Shown: positions 1-9,824, numbered from the stretch's first letter. The stretch is 64,000 bases of DNA from Acetobacter estunensis (GCF_019083805.1 NZ_JAHRDV010000001.1:1-64000); one strand, 5' to 3'. Translations and numbers: made by a program. Notes: generated from the letters alone by a model not told the origin.

Positions 1-136
1 TCGATCTCGCCCTGATTGGCTAATTCCTTGATAGTGGATACGATTTCTGCCTGCGCTGCGTCTACGTCCTTGATTCTTACGGGGCCCAGTGATGTGATCT
101 CATCCTGAAGGATTTTTCCCGCACGCGAATGCAGGT
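1..136 (-). pseudogene. fliG: Inverted C-terminal fragment of flagellar motor switch protein FliG
   Basis: Read on the minus strand this stretch encodes a sequence that includes SRAGKILQDEITSLGPVRIK, followed by a helix ending near NQGEI. This matches the C-terminal part of FliG just before the torque-helix region. The fragment has no N-terminal part: upstream on the same strand the reading frame runs into the antisense of fliH. It continues out of the window toward its own C-terminus. In related bacteria fliG precedes fliH on the same strand, so this piece is in the wrong orientation. It may be an inversion junction or an assembly error. The assignment rests on motif recognition over about 45 residues. 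Confidence 0.6.
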
Positions 137-620
137 TGAACAGGAAAAGAAAGAGCAAGCAGAACAAGAAAAAACCGATCTACTGCGGATAATAAATGAA
201 GCTCTTAGCGATATCCGCACACAAATGGGGGCGCGACTAAAAAATTATGCCGAAACCCTCGCTTCAACCCTGATTTCGACAGCAGTATCGGCTTTTCCAC
301 AATGGCCAGAACATGATAATACGTTTTGCTCTGCCACATTGCTTCAGGAAATACTTCCTTTATTTACAGGCGATTTCCGTGTCGTGCTCCGTCTACATCC
401 GCACAACGTCGAAATTCTGGAGGAAGAACTTTCCTCACAGAGTTCCGTCGACAGATCCTGGCTTATTATCGAACCAGATACCGCAGTGCAAAAGAGCGAT
501 TTCGAAATGAAATGGCCCGATGGAGAACTTAAACGCAATCTTGGCGATCTTTCTGAAACCATTCTTATGGCACTCTCCACAAATACCACTACCAGTCTCT
601 CAACAGGATCCGCCTCATGA
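129..620 (+). CDS. fliH: FliH/FlbE-like flagellar export ATPase regulator, probably N-terminally truncated
   Basis: The 163 residues begin with a charged Glu/Gln/Lys-rich helix, followed by a mixed alpha/beta domain ending near residue 150. This fits the C-terminal half of FliH, which binds and restrains the FliI ATPase at the export gate. The family is usually above 200 residues, so the N-terminal part appears missing. The frame is open only about 12 codons upstream of the ATG, and that region is antisense to fliG. The stop overlaps the fliN start by four bases (ATGA). Identification leans on operon position as much as on sequence, and whether the shortened protein works is unknown. Confidence 0.6.
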   Translation: MQVEQEKKEQAEQEKTDLLRIINEALSDIRTQMGARLKNYAETLASTLISTAVSAFPQWPEHDNTFCSATLLQEILPLFTGDFRVVLRLHPHNVEILEEELSSQSSVDRSWLIIEPDTAVQKSDFEMKWPDGELKRNLGDLSETILMALSTNTTTSLSTGSAS

Positions 621-940
621 GCACTCAAGCAACCGTTGACGATCTCAACCAGTTCGAAGACGCCGCCGAACCATCAAACGCTGCTCCTCTCCATGGGATT
701 GAAGCTGTTTACGATATACCGGTCACGGTGAGTGCGGTTCTGGGACGTAGCACCATGCAGGTCAGTCAACTGCTGAAACTAGGACGTGGTGCTGTTGTCG
801 AACTTGACCGGAAGGTCGGGGAACCAATTGATATTTATGTCAATAATCGTCTGATCGCACGTGGCGAAGTCGTGATGGTCGATGAAAGCCGCCTTGGCGT
901 GACAATGACAGAAATCATCAAATCAGAAAAAGCAGTTTAA
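617..940 (+). CDS. fliN: Flagellar motor switch protein FliN
   Basis: This 107-residue protein carries a full SpoA (surface presentation of antigens) domain from about residue 35, with the segment LLKLGRGAVVELDRKVGEPI and a short basic C-terminus. FliN forms the distal rim of the cytoplasmic C-ring and binds CheY-P and FliH. Its length is normal for FliN. It overlaps the preceding fliH by four bases and is followed after 12 bases by the sigma-54 regulator, so it belongs to the same operon. Confidence 0.9.
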   Translation: MSTQATVDDLNQFEDAAEPSNAAPLHGIEAVYDIPVTVSAVLGRSTMQVSQLLKLGRGAVVELDRKVGEPIDIYVNNRLIARGEVVMVDESRLGVTMTEIIKSEKAV

Positions 941-952
941 GGCACACATACA

Positions 953-2290
953 ATGCGGGTTCTGATTGTCGGCACCCTGTCCGGTGAGTTGGGAAAAGCT
1001 GCCTCTATCGTGCTGGAACGTGGCGCGCGCGTCGATCACGTCGAAACAGACGCGCAGGCCATCGTACGCGTATGCGAGCAGGGAGATCACAAACTCATAA
1101 TTTGTAGCCCCGAAACGAATATCGCATCGCTGGTAGCGTCCTTGCGACGCGAACGTATTGCGATTTCAGTTCTCGCCTGCGGTCCGGAAGACCCTGTTCT
1201 GGCAGCCAAAGCCATTGAGAGCGGAGCTGAGGACTACATTCCATTACCGCCAGACCCTGACATCATTGCCGCTTTCATCCAAAACGCCAGCGACGACACA
1301 TCACCTCTTTGTGCTGTTGATCCGGCGATGAGAAATATTGTCGCAAAAGCCGAGCGTATTGCCTCATCCGATGCATCCGTCCTGATCACTGGGGAATCAG
1401 GAACAGGTAAGGAAGTAATGGCTCGACATATTCACGAAACATCTCAGCGTGCCAATGGTCCTTTCGTGGCACTAAATTGTGCTGCCTTACCGGAAACACT
1501 TGTAGAATCCGAACTGTTCGGTCACGAGCGTGGCGCCTTCAGCGGCGCTACAGCCCGACGGATCGGACGTTTCGAAGCTGCAAATGGGGGCACGCTCCTG
1601 CTCGATGAAATCAGCGAGATGGATATTCGGCTACAGGCCAAACTTCTCAGAGCCATTCAGGAGCGAGAAATCGATCGTCTCGGCGGCAATACCCCTGTTC
1701 CGGTAAATGTCCGACTCATTGCCACCTCCAATCGCGATTTGCCGATGGAAGTAGAAGCGGGTCGCTTCCGAGAAGATCTTTATTTCCGGTTAAACGTCGT
1801 GTCTCTACTTCTGCCGCCGCTACGCAACAGACCGCAGGACATCCCATTCCTCGCCACCCATTTTGCCCGTCACTACAGCATCATCAATGGCCTTCCTCAA
1901 CGTCCCATTTCCAATGACGCCATGCAAAATCTTGAACATTGCAGATGGCGTGGAAATGTTCGCGAACTGGAAAATGCGGTTCATCGTGCTGTCGTAATGG
2001 CTACAGGATCGGAGATCAGTATCGAAGCTTTCGATCTTCCACTTGCGACCATTCCAGATTCTTCTGCCTCCACAGAAACAGCCGAACGCTCTCCATGGGT
2101 AGGACATAAGATGGAAGAGGTTGAACAGGCCCTGATTCTTGACACTCTTAGCCACACTGAGGGCAACCGGACCCATGCCGCCTCTCTTCTTGGCATTTCC
2201 ATACGCACCTTGCGCAACAAGCTGAGAGATTATACCGATCGGGGCGTAACCGTGCCGCCTCCCACGCATGGACTGGCCACGCCGCAATGA
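953..2290 (+). CDS. flbD: FlbD-like sigma-54-dependent flagellar transcription regulator
   Basis: The 445 residues have three parts: a receiver-like N-terminal region (1-115), an AAA+ sigma-54 activator domain (about 120-360) and a Fis-type helix-turn-helix at the C-terminus (about 395-430). Walker A GESGTGKE is at 147-154 and Walker B GTLLLDE at about 213-219. The sigma-54-contacting loop reads GAFSGA (194-199) instead of GAFTGA. The receiver part has no obvious phosphoacceptor aspartate at the usual place; the strand near residue 50 ends ICSPE. In Caulobacter FlbD activates late flagellar genes together with FliX. The gene overlaps flhA by four bases. Confidence 0.85.
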   Translation: MRVLIVGTLSGELGKAASIVLERGARVDHVETDAQAIVRVCEQGDHKLIICSPETNIASLVASLRRERIAISVLACGPEDPVLAAKAIESGAEDYIPLPPDPDIIAAFIQNASDDTSPLCAVDPAMRNIVAKAERIASSDASVLITGESGTGKEVMARHIHETSQRANGPFVALNCAALPETLVESELFGHERGAFSGATARRIGRFEAANGGTLLLDEISEMDIRLQAKLLRAIQEREIDRLGGNTPVPVNVRLIATSNRDLPMEVEAGRFREDLYFRLNVVSLLLPPLRNRPQDIPFLATHFARHYSIINGLPQRPISNDAMQNLEHCRWRGNVRELENAVHRAVVMATGSEISIEAFDLPLATIPDSSASTETAERSPWVGHKMEEVEQALILDTLSHTEGNRTHAASLLGISIRTLRNKLRDYTDRGVTVPPPTHGLATPQ

Positions 2291-4443
2291 GTGAAACAGC
2301 CAAGTCACCGGTGAATGCCACGCGTAACTCTTTCGCGCGCCGCATCGCGTCCCTGAAATCTTTCGATATTCGCTCTCTGCGACATGGCGGTTGGCGTCAG
2401 TTTCTACCGGGCTCCGATGTGGGACTGGCGATGGGCGTTGCCGTCCTTCTGTCCATTCTTGTTCTCCCTCTTCCAACCATGGTGTTGGATGTCGGATTGG
2501 CTCTTTCCATCACGGCATCTGTTCTAATCCTGATGGTAGCTCTGTTCCTCCAGCGCCCTCTTGATTTCACCTCTTTTCCCACACTGTTGCTTCTCACGAC
2601 CCTTCTACGCCTCTCTCTCGAAGTCGCCACGACACGGCTCATTCTCGGCCATGGCAATGAAGGTGTTTACGCAGCAGGACATGTGGTCGCAGCGTTCGGT
2701 GGTTTTCTGATGGGAGGAGATGTCGTCATCGGCGGCATTCTTTTTTCCATTCTGCTCGTCGTGAACTTCATGGTCATCACAAAAGGTTCTGGACGTATAG
2801 CAGAAGTTGCTGCCCGTTTCTCTCTGGACGCCATGCCGGGAAAACAGATGGCCATTGACGCCGAACTGGCTTCCGGCGCCATTTCGGACAAGATTGCCCG
2901 ACGCAGACGGCGGGAACTGGAAGAGGAAAGCGGCTTCTATGGCTCCATGGACGGCGCTGCGAAATTCGTGCGTGGAGATGCCATCGCGAGTATCATCATC
3001 ACAGCGATCAACATTATCGGTGGCCTGACGATCGGTGTTGTTCGGCATGGCATGCCTCTGGCCGATGCGGCCTCAGCCTTCACGACACTCACCATCGGTG
3101 ACGGTCTTGTTTCTCAGATTCCGGCGCTCCTCGTCTCCACGGCTGCCGGCATTGTCGTGACAAAAGGCGGAACGGAAGGAGCCGCAGACGCCACGTTGAT
3201 CCGCCAATTGGGAGGAAGTCCGAAACCTCTTTCACTGGCAGCCGGGATCGCCGCTGTTATGGCTCTTATGCCGGGACTACCCGCACTTCCTTTTCTTGGA
3301 CTGGCGGGACTGGCAGGGGCCGCAGCATGGGCACGACACGAACGCCCCCTTTCCAATGATGAAGAGGAAGAGGCGACGACCACCGTCGCAGCGCCAACCA
3401 ATTCCGAACCGCCGATAACGGATTCATTGCGCATCGACATGATCCGTCTGGAACTCGGCTTTAGTCTGCTGGGGCTCGCCAGCGGAGAGTCTCCTCAACT
3501 TACCGAACAGATCCGCATCCTGCGTCGCACAATTGCCAGTGAAATGGGCTTTATCCTTCCCCCCGTACGAATACAGGACAATCTGCAGCTCAAACCGGAT
3601 CAGTATTCAGTGCGCATCAAGGAAATCGAAGTCGGCTCAGGCGAGGTGCGGCCCAATCATCTTCTGGTCATGAATCCCCAAGGCGGTCTTCCTATTCTTG
3701 AAGGCGAAGTTACCAAAGAGCCAGCCTTCGGACTTCAAGCTATGTGGGTGGACACCAGCCTGCGGGAAAAAGCCACGTTTGCGAACTATACGGTGGTCGA
3801 TCCGGCCAGTGTGATGGTTACTCATCTGAGCGAACTGGTCCGCGAAAATCTTTCTGAATTACTGACTTATGCTGAAACACAGAAACTCCTCGATGAAATG
3901 CCTCGTGACCAGCAAAAACTGGCGTCCGATCTCATCCCATCCCAAATATCGCTCGGAGCAGTGCAGCGCGTTCTGCAGGCCCTCCTTGCTGAACGGGTAT
4001 CGATCCGTGATTTGCCGACAATTCTCGAAGGCATACAGGAAGGCTGCGGTCAGGGCCTGCGCGCGGTCCCACAGATTGTCGCCCATGTACGCACACGCCT
4101 TTGCCGTCAGATCAGCGCCTCATTGACCGGCCCCGAAGGCTACATTCCCATTGTGGCGCTCGGACCAAACTGGGAAGCCGTATTCATGGACAGTATGGTC
4201 GGGCCGCCGGAAGATCGCCAGTTGGCCATGGCTCCCAGCAAACTCAACGATTTCATTACACGCCTGCGGGCCGTTCTGGATCAGGTCTCCTCACAGGGTG
4301 AGTCTCCTGTCCTTGTTGTAAACGGCAGCATCCGGGGTGCGATGCACGCCATTATGGAACGGCTTCGTCCAGCCACCCCTGTTTTGGCCCAGAGCGAAAT
4401 CGCTCCGCGCGCCCGAATTCGTACCGTTGCAACCATTCAGTAA
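2287..4443 (+). CDS. flhA: Flagellar export gate protein FlhA
   Basis: The 718 residues have an N-terminal membrane part with about eight hydrophobic segments up to residue 350. It includes the conserved FHIPEP-type loop, here around DAMPGKQMAIDAEL with the basic RRRRELEEESGFYGSMDGA segment. The C-terminal cytoplasmic domain forms the ring that docks chaperone-substrate complexes. Length and layout are normal. FlhA, with FlhB and FliPQR, forms the proton-driven export gate. Its start overlaps the flbD stop (ATGA). In many bacteria flhA lies in another operon; here it is directly downstream of the regulator. Confidence 0.95.
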   Translation: MSETAKSPVNATRNSFARRIASLKSFDIRSLRHGGWRQFLPGSDVGLAMGVAVLLSILVLPLPTMVLDVGLALSITASVLILMVALFLQRPLDFTSFPTLLLLTTLLRLSLEVATTRLILGHGNEGVYAAGHVVAAFGGFLMGGDVVIGGILFSILLVVNFMVITKGSGRIAEVAARFSLDAMPGKQMAIDAELASGAISDKIARRRRRELEEESGFYGSMDGAAKFVRGDAIASIIITAINIIGGLTIGVVRHGMPLADAASAFTTLTIGDGLVSQIPALLVSTAAGIVVTKGGTEGAADATLIRQLGGSPKPLSLAAGIAAVMALMPGLPALPFLGLAGLAGAAAWARHERPLSNDEEEEATTTVAAPTNSEPPITDSLRIDMIRLELGFSLLGLASGESPQLTEQIRILRRTIASEMGFILPPVRIQDNLQLKPDQYSVRIKEIEVGSGEVRPNHLLVMNPQGGLPILEGEVTKEPAFGLQAMWVDTSLREKATFANYTVVDPASVMVTHLSELVRENLSELLTYAETQKLLDEMPRDQQKLASDLIPSQISLGAVQRVLQALLAERVSIRDLPTILEGIQEGCGQGLRAVPQIVAHVRTRLCRQISASLTGPEGYIPIVALGPNWEAVFMDSMVGPPEDRQLAMAPSKLNDFITRLRAVLDQVSSQGESPVLVVNGSIRGAMHAIMERLRPATPVLAQSEIAPRARIRTVATIQ

Positions 4444-4486
4444 GTTTCAGGAAGGATAATCACACGACGTATTTTCGGAAAAAGTC

Positions 4487-5614
4487 ATGAAACTGAGAAC
4501 TTTCACTGGTCCTTCCATTCAGGATGCCGTCCGCCAGGTTCGCGCCGCACTGGGGGAAGCAGCTCTCATTCTTTCAGAACGTGTTACGCCAACGGGCGTG
4601 GAATTAATTGCGGCAGCGGATCCTTCCAATGCTCAGCAAACAGTCCCCCCCCAAAAAGCCTCTTCATCAATTGTCGAACGCCCCCTTACCGAAGGCATGT
4701 TCGACCGAGAAACATTGGTGTGGCACCGCATTCCGGACGTACTCATTGATGAACTGCTGGCGGATCCATGTAGCGTTGCCCTTTCCCGATTGGTGCGTTT
4801 TGGCTCCTTTTCATTCGCTCCGGGCAAATCCCCTCTCGCGCTGGTAGGGCCTGCCGGATCAGGCAAAACCCTCTCAGTCGCCCGGCTTGCCAGCCGCCTG
4901 GTGCTCTCAGGCATAACACCACTTGTCATTACCACTGATCGTGAAAAGGGAGGCGGGATCGAACAACTGGCGGTCCATACGCGCCGTCTCGGCATTCCTC
5001 TCATCGCGGCTCACGATACCCGCACCCTCAAAAGAGCGCTTAGCCAGCGGCAAAACGGTCAACCGGTCCTGATCGATACAGCCGCGGTCGATCCTTACGA
5101 TCCGGAAACCCATGCTGTTCTTCTGGAACTTGTGGCCGCAACCCGTGCCCAGTTATGTCTTACATTGCCCGCAGCGCACGACACAGAGGAAACGGCGGAC
5201 ATTGCAGAAGTATTCTGCAAGGCAAACACGCACATGATGATTGCCACCCGTCTGGATCAGGCCCGACGTATCGGAAACATTCTCACTGCTGCAGCCTGCG
5301 GACTTGTTTTAACAGAAGCCGGTATCAGCGATGCAGTCGCCGGTGGTCTGGTACGCCTTACTCCGCAACGGCTGGCACAGCGTCTGTCTTGTCGCTTAGC
5401 CTTCCCCGACAACAGTACAGGATCCACCTCGGATAACGCCACTCCTGTCTCAATAGAGACTTCTCTCGCTTCGTCTTCCTCATCACGACCACCTTCTCCG
5501 GTTCAGAAGCTCACCTCTGTTACGCATCCTCCCCGAACAGACACCTTTCCATCCTTTGCCACAACGATTGCACGAGCGAACGTGGCCGAATCAAAAGCAA
5601 TGCCTGTGACATGA
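4487..5614 (+). CDS. flhF: FlhF-like SRP-type GTPase for flagellar placement
   Basis: The first 60 residues fit the FlhF B domain (MKLRTFTGPSIQDAVRQVR, then LGEAALILSERV). An SRP-type GTPase domain follows, with P-loop GPAGSGKT near residues 120-128. The G3 region reads VLIDTAAVDPYD, so the glycine of the canonical DTAG motif is missing. FlhF positions the flagellum at the cell pole and acts with FlhG. The last 60 residues are a Ser/Pro/Thr-rich tail of low complexity. The stop overlaps the next gene by four bases, which supports the FlhF-FlhG pairing. Confidence 0.85.
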   Translation: MKLRTFTGPSIQDAVRQVRAALGEAALILSERVTPTGVELIAAADPSNAQQTVPPQKASSSIVERPLTEGMFDRETLVWHRIPDVLIDELLADPCSVALSRLVRFGSFSFAPGKSPLALVGPAGSGKTLSVARLASRLVLSGITPLVITTDREKGGGIEQLAVHTRRLGIPLIAAHDTRTLKRALSQRQNGQPVLIDTAAVDPYDPETHAVLLELVAATRAQLCLTLPAAHDTEETADIAEVFCKANTHMMIATRLDQARRIGNILTAAACGLVLTEAGISDAVAGGLVRLTPQRLAQRLSCRLAFPDNSTGSTSDNATPVSIETSLASSSSSRPPSPVQKLTSVTHPPRTDTFPSFATTIARANVAESKAMPVT

Positions 5615-6540
5615 AAGAAGATTCCATGAACAAGGCGACTTTTCCCTCGGTTCCCCGGCCCTATACACGCGCTCTTATGCAGCGACATCAAGTTCCGACG
5701 CCACTGACTACGGCTTCCGCTCCCAAACAGGTTTCGACTCCACATGTTGTAGCGATTGCCTCAGGAAAAGGCGGCGTGGGCAAAACGTGGTTTTCCATCA
5801 CCCTTGCTCACGCGCTCGCTTCCAACGACACACAACAGCGCGTCCTGATCGTCGATTGCGATTTCGGGCTGGGAAATGTGGATGTCCAACTCGGACTTCA
5901 CCACAAATACGACCTTACACATGTGCTGCGACGCGAAATCCCGATCGAAGAAGCCATCGTTCCTGTCAAACTTCACAATGATGGTGCCCATTCGACAAAC
6001 TGCATAGATGTATTGCCCGGCCATTCAGGGTCTTCCACCCTGAGGCTTCTGCAACCCGACTCCCTACGGTCCCTGCTGGAGCAGATTCGTGACCTTAGCG
6101 GTTATGATGTGATTCTTCTGGATTTATGCGCAGGCATAGACTGGAGTTCGCGAATGATTGCCGCCGCCGCCGATACGCTTCTGGTTGTGACCACCGAGGA
6201 ACCGACCGCCCTCACCGATGCCTACGCTGTGCTCAAACTGGCAGTTCGCGATCGGCGGCAGGATGGACACACGATCCCAAATGCCTGGATCGTTATCAAT
6301 CAGGCCTCGGGAAATCGTTCGGGGCAAGCGACTTTCGATATATTGAACCAGTCCTGCAAACGCTTCCTGAGCTTTTCGCCCCATCTGGCTGGCGTCGTGC
6401 GAAAAGATCGACGTGTGTCGGAAATGATTCGCCGTCAAAGCTCCTTCCTCGGCACTTTGCCCACCTCCAATACGGCAACCGATGTTCTTCGTGTCGCTCA
6501 CCAACTTGTCGCCGATACCTTCCCCGCACTCGTGAACTGA
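5611..6540 (+). CDS. flhG: FlhG/MinD-type ATPase controlling flagellar number
   Basis: This is a 309-residue P-loop ATPase of the MinD/ParA family with the deviant Walker [13 protein letters not shown] near residues 49-60 and the switch region [19 protein letters not shown]. FlhG restrains FlhF and sets flagellar number. Start choice: ATG 5611 overlaps the flhF stop; a second ATG at 5626 is possible. The roughly 45-residue N-terminal extension before the ATPase core resembles the DQA-type segment that stimulates FlhF, but its motif is not clear here. It is the last flagellar gene before nadK. Confidence 0.88.
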   Translation: MKEDSMNKATFPSVPRPYTRALMQRHQVPTPLTTASAPKQVSTPHVVAIASGKGGVGKTWFSITLAHALASNDTQQRVLIVDCDFGLGNVDVQLGLHHKYDLTHVLRREIPIEEAIVPVKLHNDGAHSTNCIDVLPGHSGSSTLRLLQPDSLRSLLEQIRDLSGYDVILLDLCAGIDWSSRMIAAAADTLLVVTTEEPTALTDAYAVLKLAVRDRRQDGHTIPNAWIVINQASGNRSGQATFDILNQSCKRFLSFSPHLAGVVRKDRRVSEMIRRQSSFLGTLPTSNTATDVLRVAHQLVADTFPALVN

Positions 6541-6634
6541 TACGTCTCCACCAGCACGAACCGTGCAGGATTATCGCTCGCTGCCCATTCATGAACTCTG
6601 GCGTAACAACGGCGTCAACGATACAGGCGATAGG

Positions 6635-7441
6635 ATGAGCAGCGACATCTCCGACTCCCCATGGATCGATTCCGGACCGCCCAGCAAACTGGCATTTGTA
6701 GCGGCTCCTACACCTACTGCCCGAACAGGGCTGGAACGTCTGGTCAGTCGGTACGGCAATTGCGCTCCAGCCGACGCCGAAGTGGTCGTCTGCCTAGGCG
6801 GAGATGGCTTCATGCTTGAGACGCTCAGAAGCATGATGGATCATGACGTGCCGGTTTATGGCCTCAATTGCGGGTCTGTCGGATTTCTCATGAATCCTTT
6901 CGACGAGGACGGTCTGCAAAAACGCCTGAAACAAAGCCAAAGCGCCATCCTTCATCCGCTCCACATGCGAGCGACCTGCGAAGATGGTTCGATTCATGAG
7001 GAAGATGCGCTCAATGACGTTTTCCTTTTTCGACAGACCCGTCAGGCAGCCAAGATTCGCATCGATATCGACAGACGTGAACGCATGCCGGAACTGATCT
7101 GCGATGGCGTTCTTATTGCTACTCCCGCTGGCTCCACGGCCTACAACCTTTCAGCTCACGGTCCCATCGTGCCGCTGTCCGGTAATTTGCTTCCCCTCAC
7201 GCCCATCAGCGCCTTTCGTCCGCGCCGCTGGCGTGGCGCTCTCCTTCCTTCCACAGCCATCGTGACCTTCACGATCCTTGAGAAAGAAAAGCGCCCTGTA
7301 GCTGCTGTGGCGGATTCTACCGAAATCCGCGATGTAGTGGAAGTGACTGTGCAGGAAAATCGCGAGCGCTCTGTCATGGTGCTGTTCGATCAAGGACAAA
7401 CGTTGTCAGAACGCATCATCACCGAACAGTTCTCAGCCTGA
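6635..7441 (+). CDS. nadK: NAD kinase
   Basis: This is a cytosolic ATP-NAD kinase that makes NADP from NAD. The GGDG motif sits in [14 protein letters not shown], the next block is [12 protein letters not shown], and the nucleotide-binding loop is ATPAGSTAY (usually TPTGSTAY). From ATG 6635 the protein has 268 residues, close to the family norm. A GTG at 6563 would add 24 residues with no recognisable features, so the internal ATG is preferred. It lies 94 bases after flhG on the same strand and may be cotranscribed with the flagellar genes and the downstream hydrolase. Confidence 0.9.
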   Translation: MSSDISDSPWIDSGPPSKLAFVAAPTPTARTGLERLVSRYGNCAPADAEVVVCLGGDGFMLETLRSMMDHDVPVYGLNCGSVGFLMNPFDEDGLQKRLKQSQSAILHPLHMRATCEDGSIHEEDALNDVFLFRQTRQAAKIRIDIDRRERMPELICDGVLIATPAGSTAYNLSAHGPIVPLSGNLLPLTPISAFRPRRWRGALLPSTAIVTFTILEKEKRPVAAVADSTEIRDVVEVTVQENRERSVMVLFDQGQTLSERIITEQFSA

Positions 7442-7458
7442 TCGCAGGATACGCATTC

Positions 7459-8622
7459 ATGTATCGCCGGACCCTTCTAAACCGCCTTCAAGGGACGCTT
7501 CTCTGCAGCTTCTCGGGGCTGGCCGCCTGCGCAACACCCTCCATACGCATCTCTTCGTTCATGGCTGTAGATCGTTTGGTTGACGAGGCTATCGCTCGGA
7601 AGGACATACCGGGTGCCGTGGTCGCAATCGGACATGAAGGGAAAATCGTTCATCGCTTTGTGGCTGGCCACCGCGCAATAGAACCCAATGTGGAACCCAT
7701 GACATGGGACACGCATTTCGACATGGCCTCACTGACAAAGGCCACCATCACTGCACCTGCTCTCATGCAATTCTGGGAAAAAGGACTGTTCCAACTGGAC
7801 GACCCGGTGGCGCGCTATCTTCCTGCCTTTGGCTGTCGTGGCAAGGAAGCCATCACCATTCGGCAATTGCTCACACATTTTTCCGGTCTTCCGCCGGATC
7901 TGGATCTTTCCACGCCTTGGAATGGCAAGGAAAGCGCCATCCAACGCGCCATGACAAGCACGCCTACGCAAACTCCGGGAACGCGCTTCGTATACAGTGA
8001 CATCAATTACATTGTGCTTGGGCTGTTAGTGGAAGCATTCAGCAATCAATCGCTGGACGGCTATGCGCAAGAGCATATCCTGACCCCGCTCGGCATGTCG
8101 CAATCCGGCTTCATGCCCTCGCCTACCCTGCGCGCCCTGATCGCCCCTACTCAGTATGACGAACACCATGTGCCGTTGCGTGGCGTCGTACACGATCCGA
8201 CAGCCCGTAGAATGGGCGGCGTGGCCGGACATGCCGGATTGTTTTCAACGGCGGACGATATGACTGGTTATGCCGCCAATCTGCTGGCGCGTCGAGCCAA
8301 TAGACCAAGTCTCTACCCGCTCAGGTCGGATACAGTACGCCTCATGACCTCACCCCAATCACCGGTGGACTCACGCGATGTTCGCGGGCTGGGATGGGAT
8401 ATTGCCACTCATTACTCAACACCCCGAGGCGATGTCTTTCCCATCGGCTCCTTTGGACACACAGGCTATACCGGCACATCACTCTGGATGGACCCGACAA
8501 GCGACAGCTTCGTGCTGATCCTCACCAACCGCGTGCACCCGCTGGATATTCATGGCAAAGCCATTGTCCAGTTACGCCGGGACATCGCGACTGCGGCGGC
8601 ACGGGCTCTTTTATCGACCTGA
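7459..8622 (+). CDS. Serine beta-lactamase-fold lipoprotein (class C/esterase-like hydrolase)
   Basis: The 387 residues carry an N-terminal lipoprotein signal with lipobox LAAC (Cys about residue 24). The serine hydrolase fold of class C beta-lactamases and low-molecular-mass PBPs follows: S91-x-x-K94 in MASLTKAT, Y179 in YSDIN (the usual Y-x-N with two extra positions), and an HTG motif in FGHTGYTGTSLW. Such proteins act as D-amino-acid peptidases, esterases or cell-wall amidases. The substrate cannot be told from sequence. It is 17 bases after nadK and is expected to be anchored in a membrane facing the periplasm. Confidence 0.8.
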   Translation: MYRRTLLNRLQGTLLCSFSGLAACATPSIRISSFMAVDRLVDEAIARKDIPGAVVAIGHEGKIVHRFVAGHRAIEPNVEPMTWDTHFDMASLTKATITAPALMQFWEKGLFQLDDPVARYLPAFGCRGKEAITIRQLLTHFSGLPPDLDLSTPWNGKESAIQRAMTSTPTQTPGTRFVYSDINYIVLGLLVEAFSNQSLDGYAQEHILTPLGMSQSGFMPSPTLRALIAPTQYDEHHVPLRGVVHDPTARRMGGVAGHAGLFSTADDMTGYAANLLARRANRPSLYPLRSDTVRLMTSPQSPVDSRDVRGLGWDIATHYSTPRGDVFPIGSFGHTGYTGTSLWMDPTSDSFVLILTNRVHPLDIHGKAIVQLRRDIATAAARALLST

Positions 8623-8654
8623 TTTCTGTAACTCGTTAGCCATAACAAAAAACA

Positions 8655-8682
8655 TCCCGGCAGACGCAAGGTCCTGCCGGGA
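8655..8682 (-). terminator. Rho-independent terminator for the ferritin-like gene
   Basis: A perfect 9-bp stem (TCCCGGCAG on one side) with a 10-base loop is followed on the minus strand by a run of six T. It lies 20 bases downstream of the stop of the minus-strand ferritin-like gene. Confidence 0.85.
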
Positions 8683-8701
8683 GCCATCACAACACATCAA
8701 A

Positions 8702-9721
8702 TCAGGCGACTGAGGGAATAGCCTCAATCTCGGACGCCAGACGCGGCTTGCGTCCCACCAGACGTAGCGCCCACAAAATGAAGCGCGCGATATTGGGGGC
8801 AAGCTTTGGACGCACAAGACGAGCATCATACCCAGCAAAGCGCTTGGCGTTTTCCATCTCACATATCTGCATGAAGTCAGCCAAAGTGATGTCCTGATTG
8901 GTCATCTCTTTGGTGCCATTGACTGTGAAATTGTTGTCCTGCGTGTGTTCCTGCCCATCAGCGTCCACCGACACGGCAAGCCCCAGACGCTCGTAAATGA
9001 GGAATGCCCAGACAGCGAGCACCTTCAGTTCAAACCACGGACGTTTCCACGCTGGCATCACCGCACGATACCAGGCCAGCCAGTTGGCGAAGAGAAGGAT
9101 GTGCCGACATTCTTCCTGCATCACGGGTTCGAATGTCTCGATCAGTTCGGCTGGGAAGAAACCCGACGTCTGTGCAACTTTGAACATGCCAAACGCGAAG
9201 AAGCTGTCCACACATTCCGAGAAACCGGTGACCAGATAGGCCCACTCGACATCCTTGGGCTCGACGTAGGGAGGCTCCGGCGCCATCGGAATCCCATACG
9301 CCTCGACGAGCTTGCTCAGAACCTCCTTGTGACGGTTTTCCTCCCACGCATTGCGCGAGATGGCGTCCTTCATGTCAGGATCCTGCACCAGCCGGGCATA
9401 GGCCGCCATGCGCAGACGTGCCTTCCCTTCCGTCTGCACGGCAATGTCCCAGATCGGCAGAGACGTTACACGTTTGAGAACATCGGGCGGCAGTTTGGGC
9501 CAGTTGATGACGGATGGACGATAAGGATTGAACGTCTCCCGGAACATCGCCGCCACGGCCTGCTTGTGCTCGGGAGACCCAGGACGCAGCGGTCCCGGAA
9601 TGGACGAACTCCAGTGGCGGGAGCGGTAATCGGCTTCCTTGACGGCTTCTTCGCTTGGCGGCGGCGGAAGGTCGTCAATGCTATCGGGAAGCTTCGTGTA
9701 GATATCGGCAAGCGCGGTCAT
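8702..9721 (-). CDS. Ferritin-like domain protein with two ExxH-type motifs
   Basis: This is a 339-residue, helix-rich soluble protein. Two carboxylate/histidine motifs, EENRHKE near residue 128 and EECRHILLFANW near residue 208, are spaced as in di-iron ferritin-like four-helix bundles. No heme or Fe-S cysteine motifs are seen. The C-terminal part (about 310-335) is basic. Related proteins in acetic acid bacteria are annotated only as ferritin-like; whether it stores iron or oxidises a substrate is unknown. It is monocistronic by appearance, with its own terminator just downstream. Confidence 0.7.
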   Translation of the reverse strand: MTALADIYTKLPDSIDDLPPPPSEEAVKEADYRSRHWSSSIPGPLRPGSPEHKQAVAAMFRETFNPYRPSVINWPKLPPDVLKRVTSLPIWDIAVQTEGKARLRMAAYARLVQDPDMKDAISRNAWEENRHKEVLSKLVEAYGIPMAPEPPYVEPKDVEWAYLVTGFSECVDSFFAFGMFKVAQTSGFFPAELIETFEPVMQEECRHILLFANWLAWYRAVMPAWKRPWFELKVLAVWAFLIYERLGLAVSVDADGQEHTQDNNFTVNGTKEMTNQDITLADFMQICEMENAKRFAGYDARLVRPKLAPNIARFILWALRLVGRKPRLASEIEAIPSVA

Positions 9722-9824
9722 ATTCCACGTAACCCATGTTGGAGACGCGGGCCCGCGGAAAAGCGGCCCGCATCCAGAGGATGGATCGGCTCCATACCAG
9801 TCACAGGCATGGACAACCTCCGCG

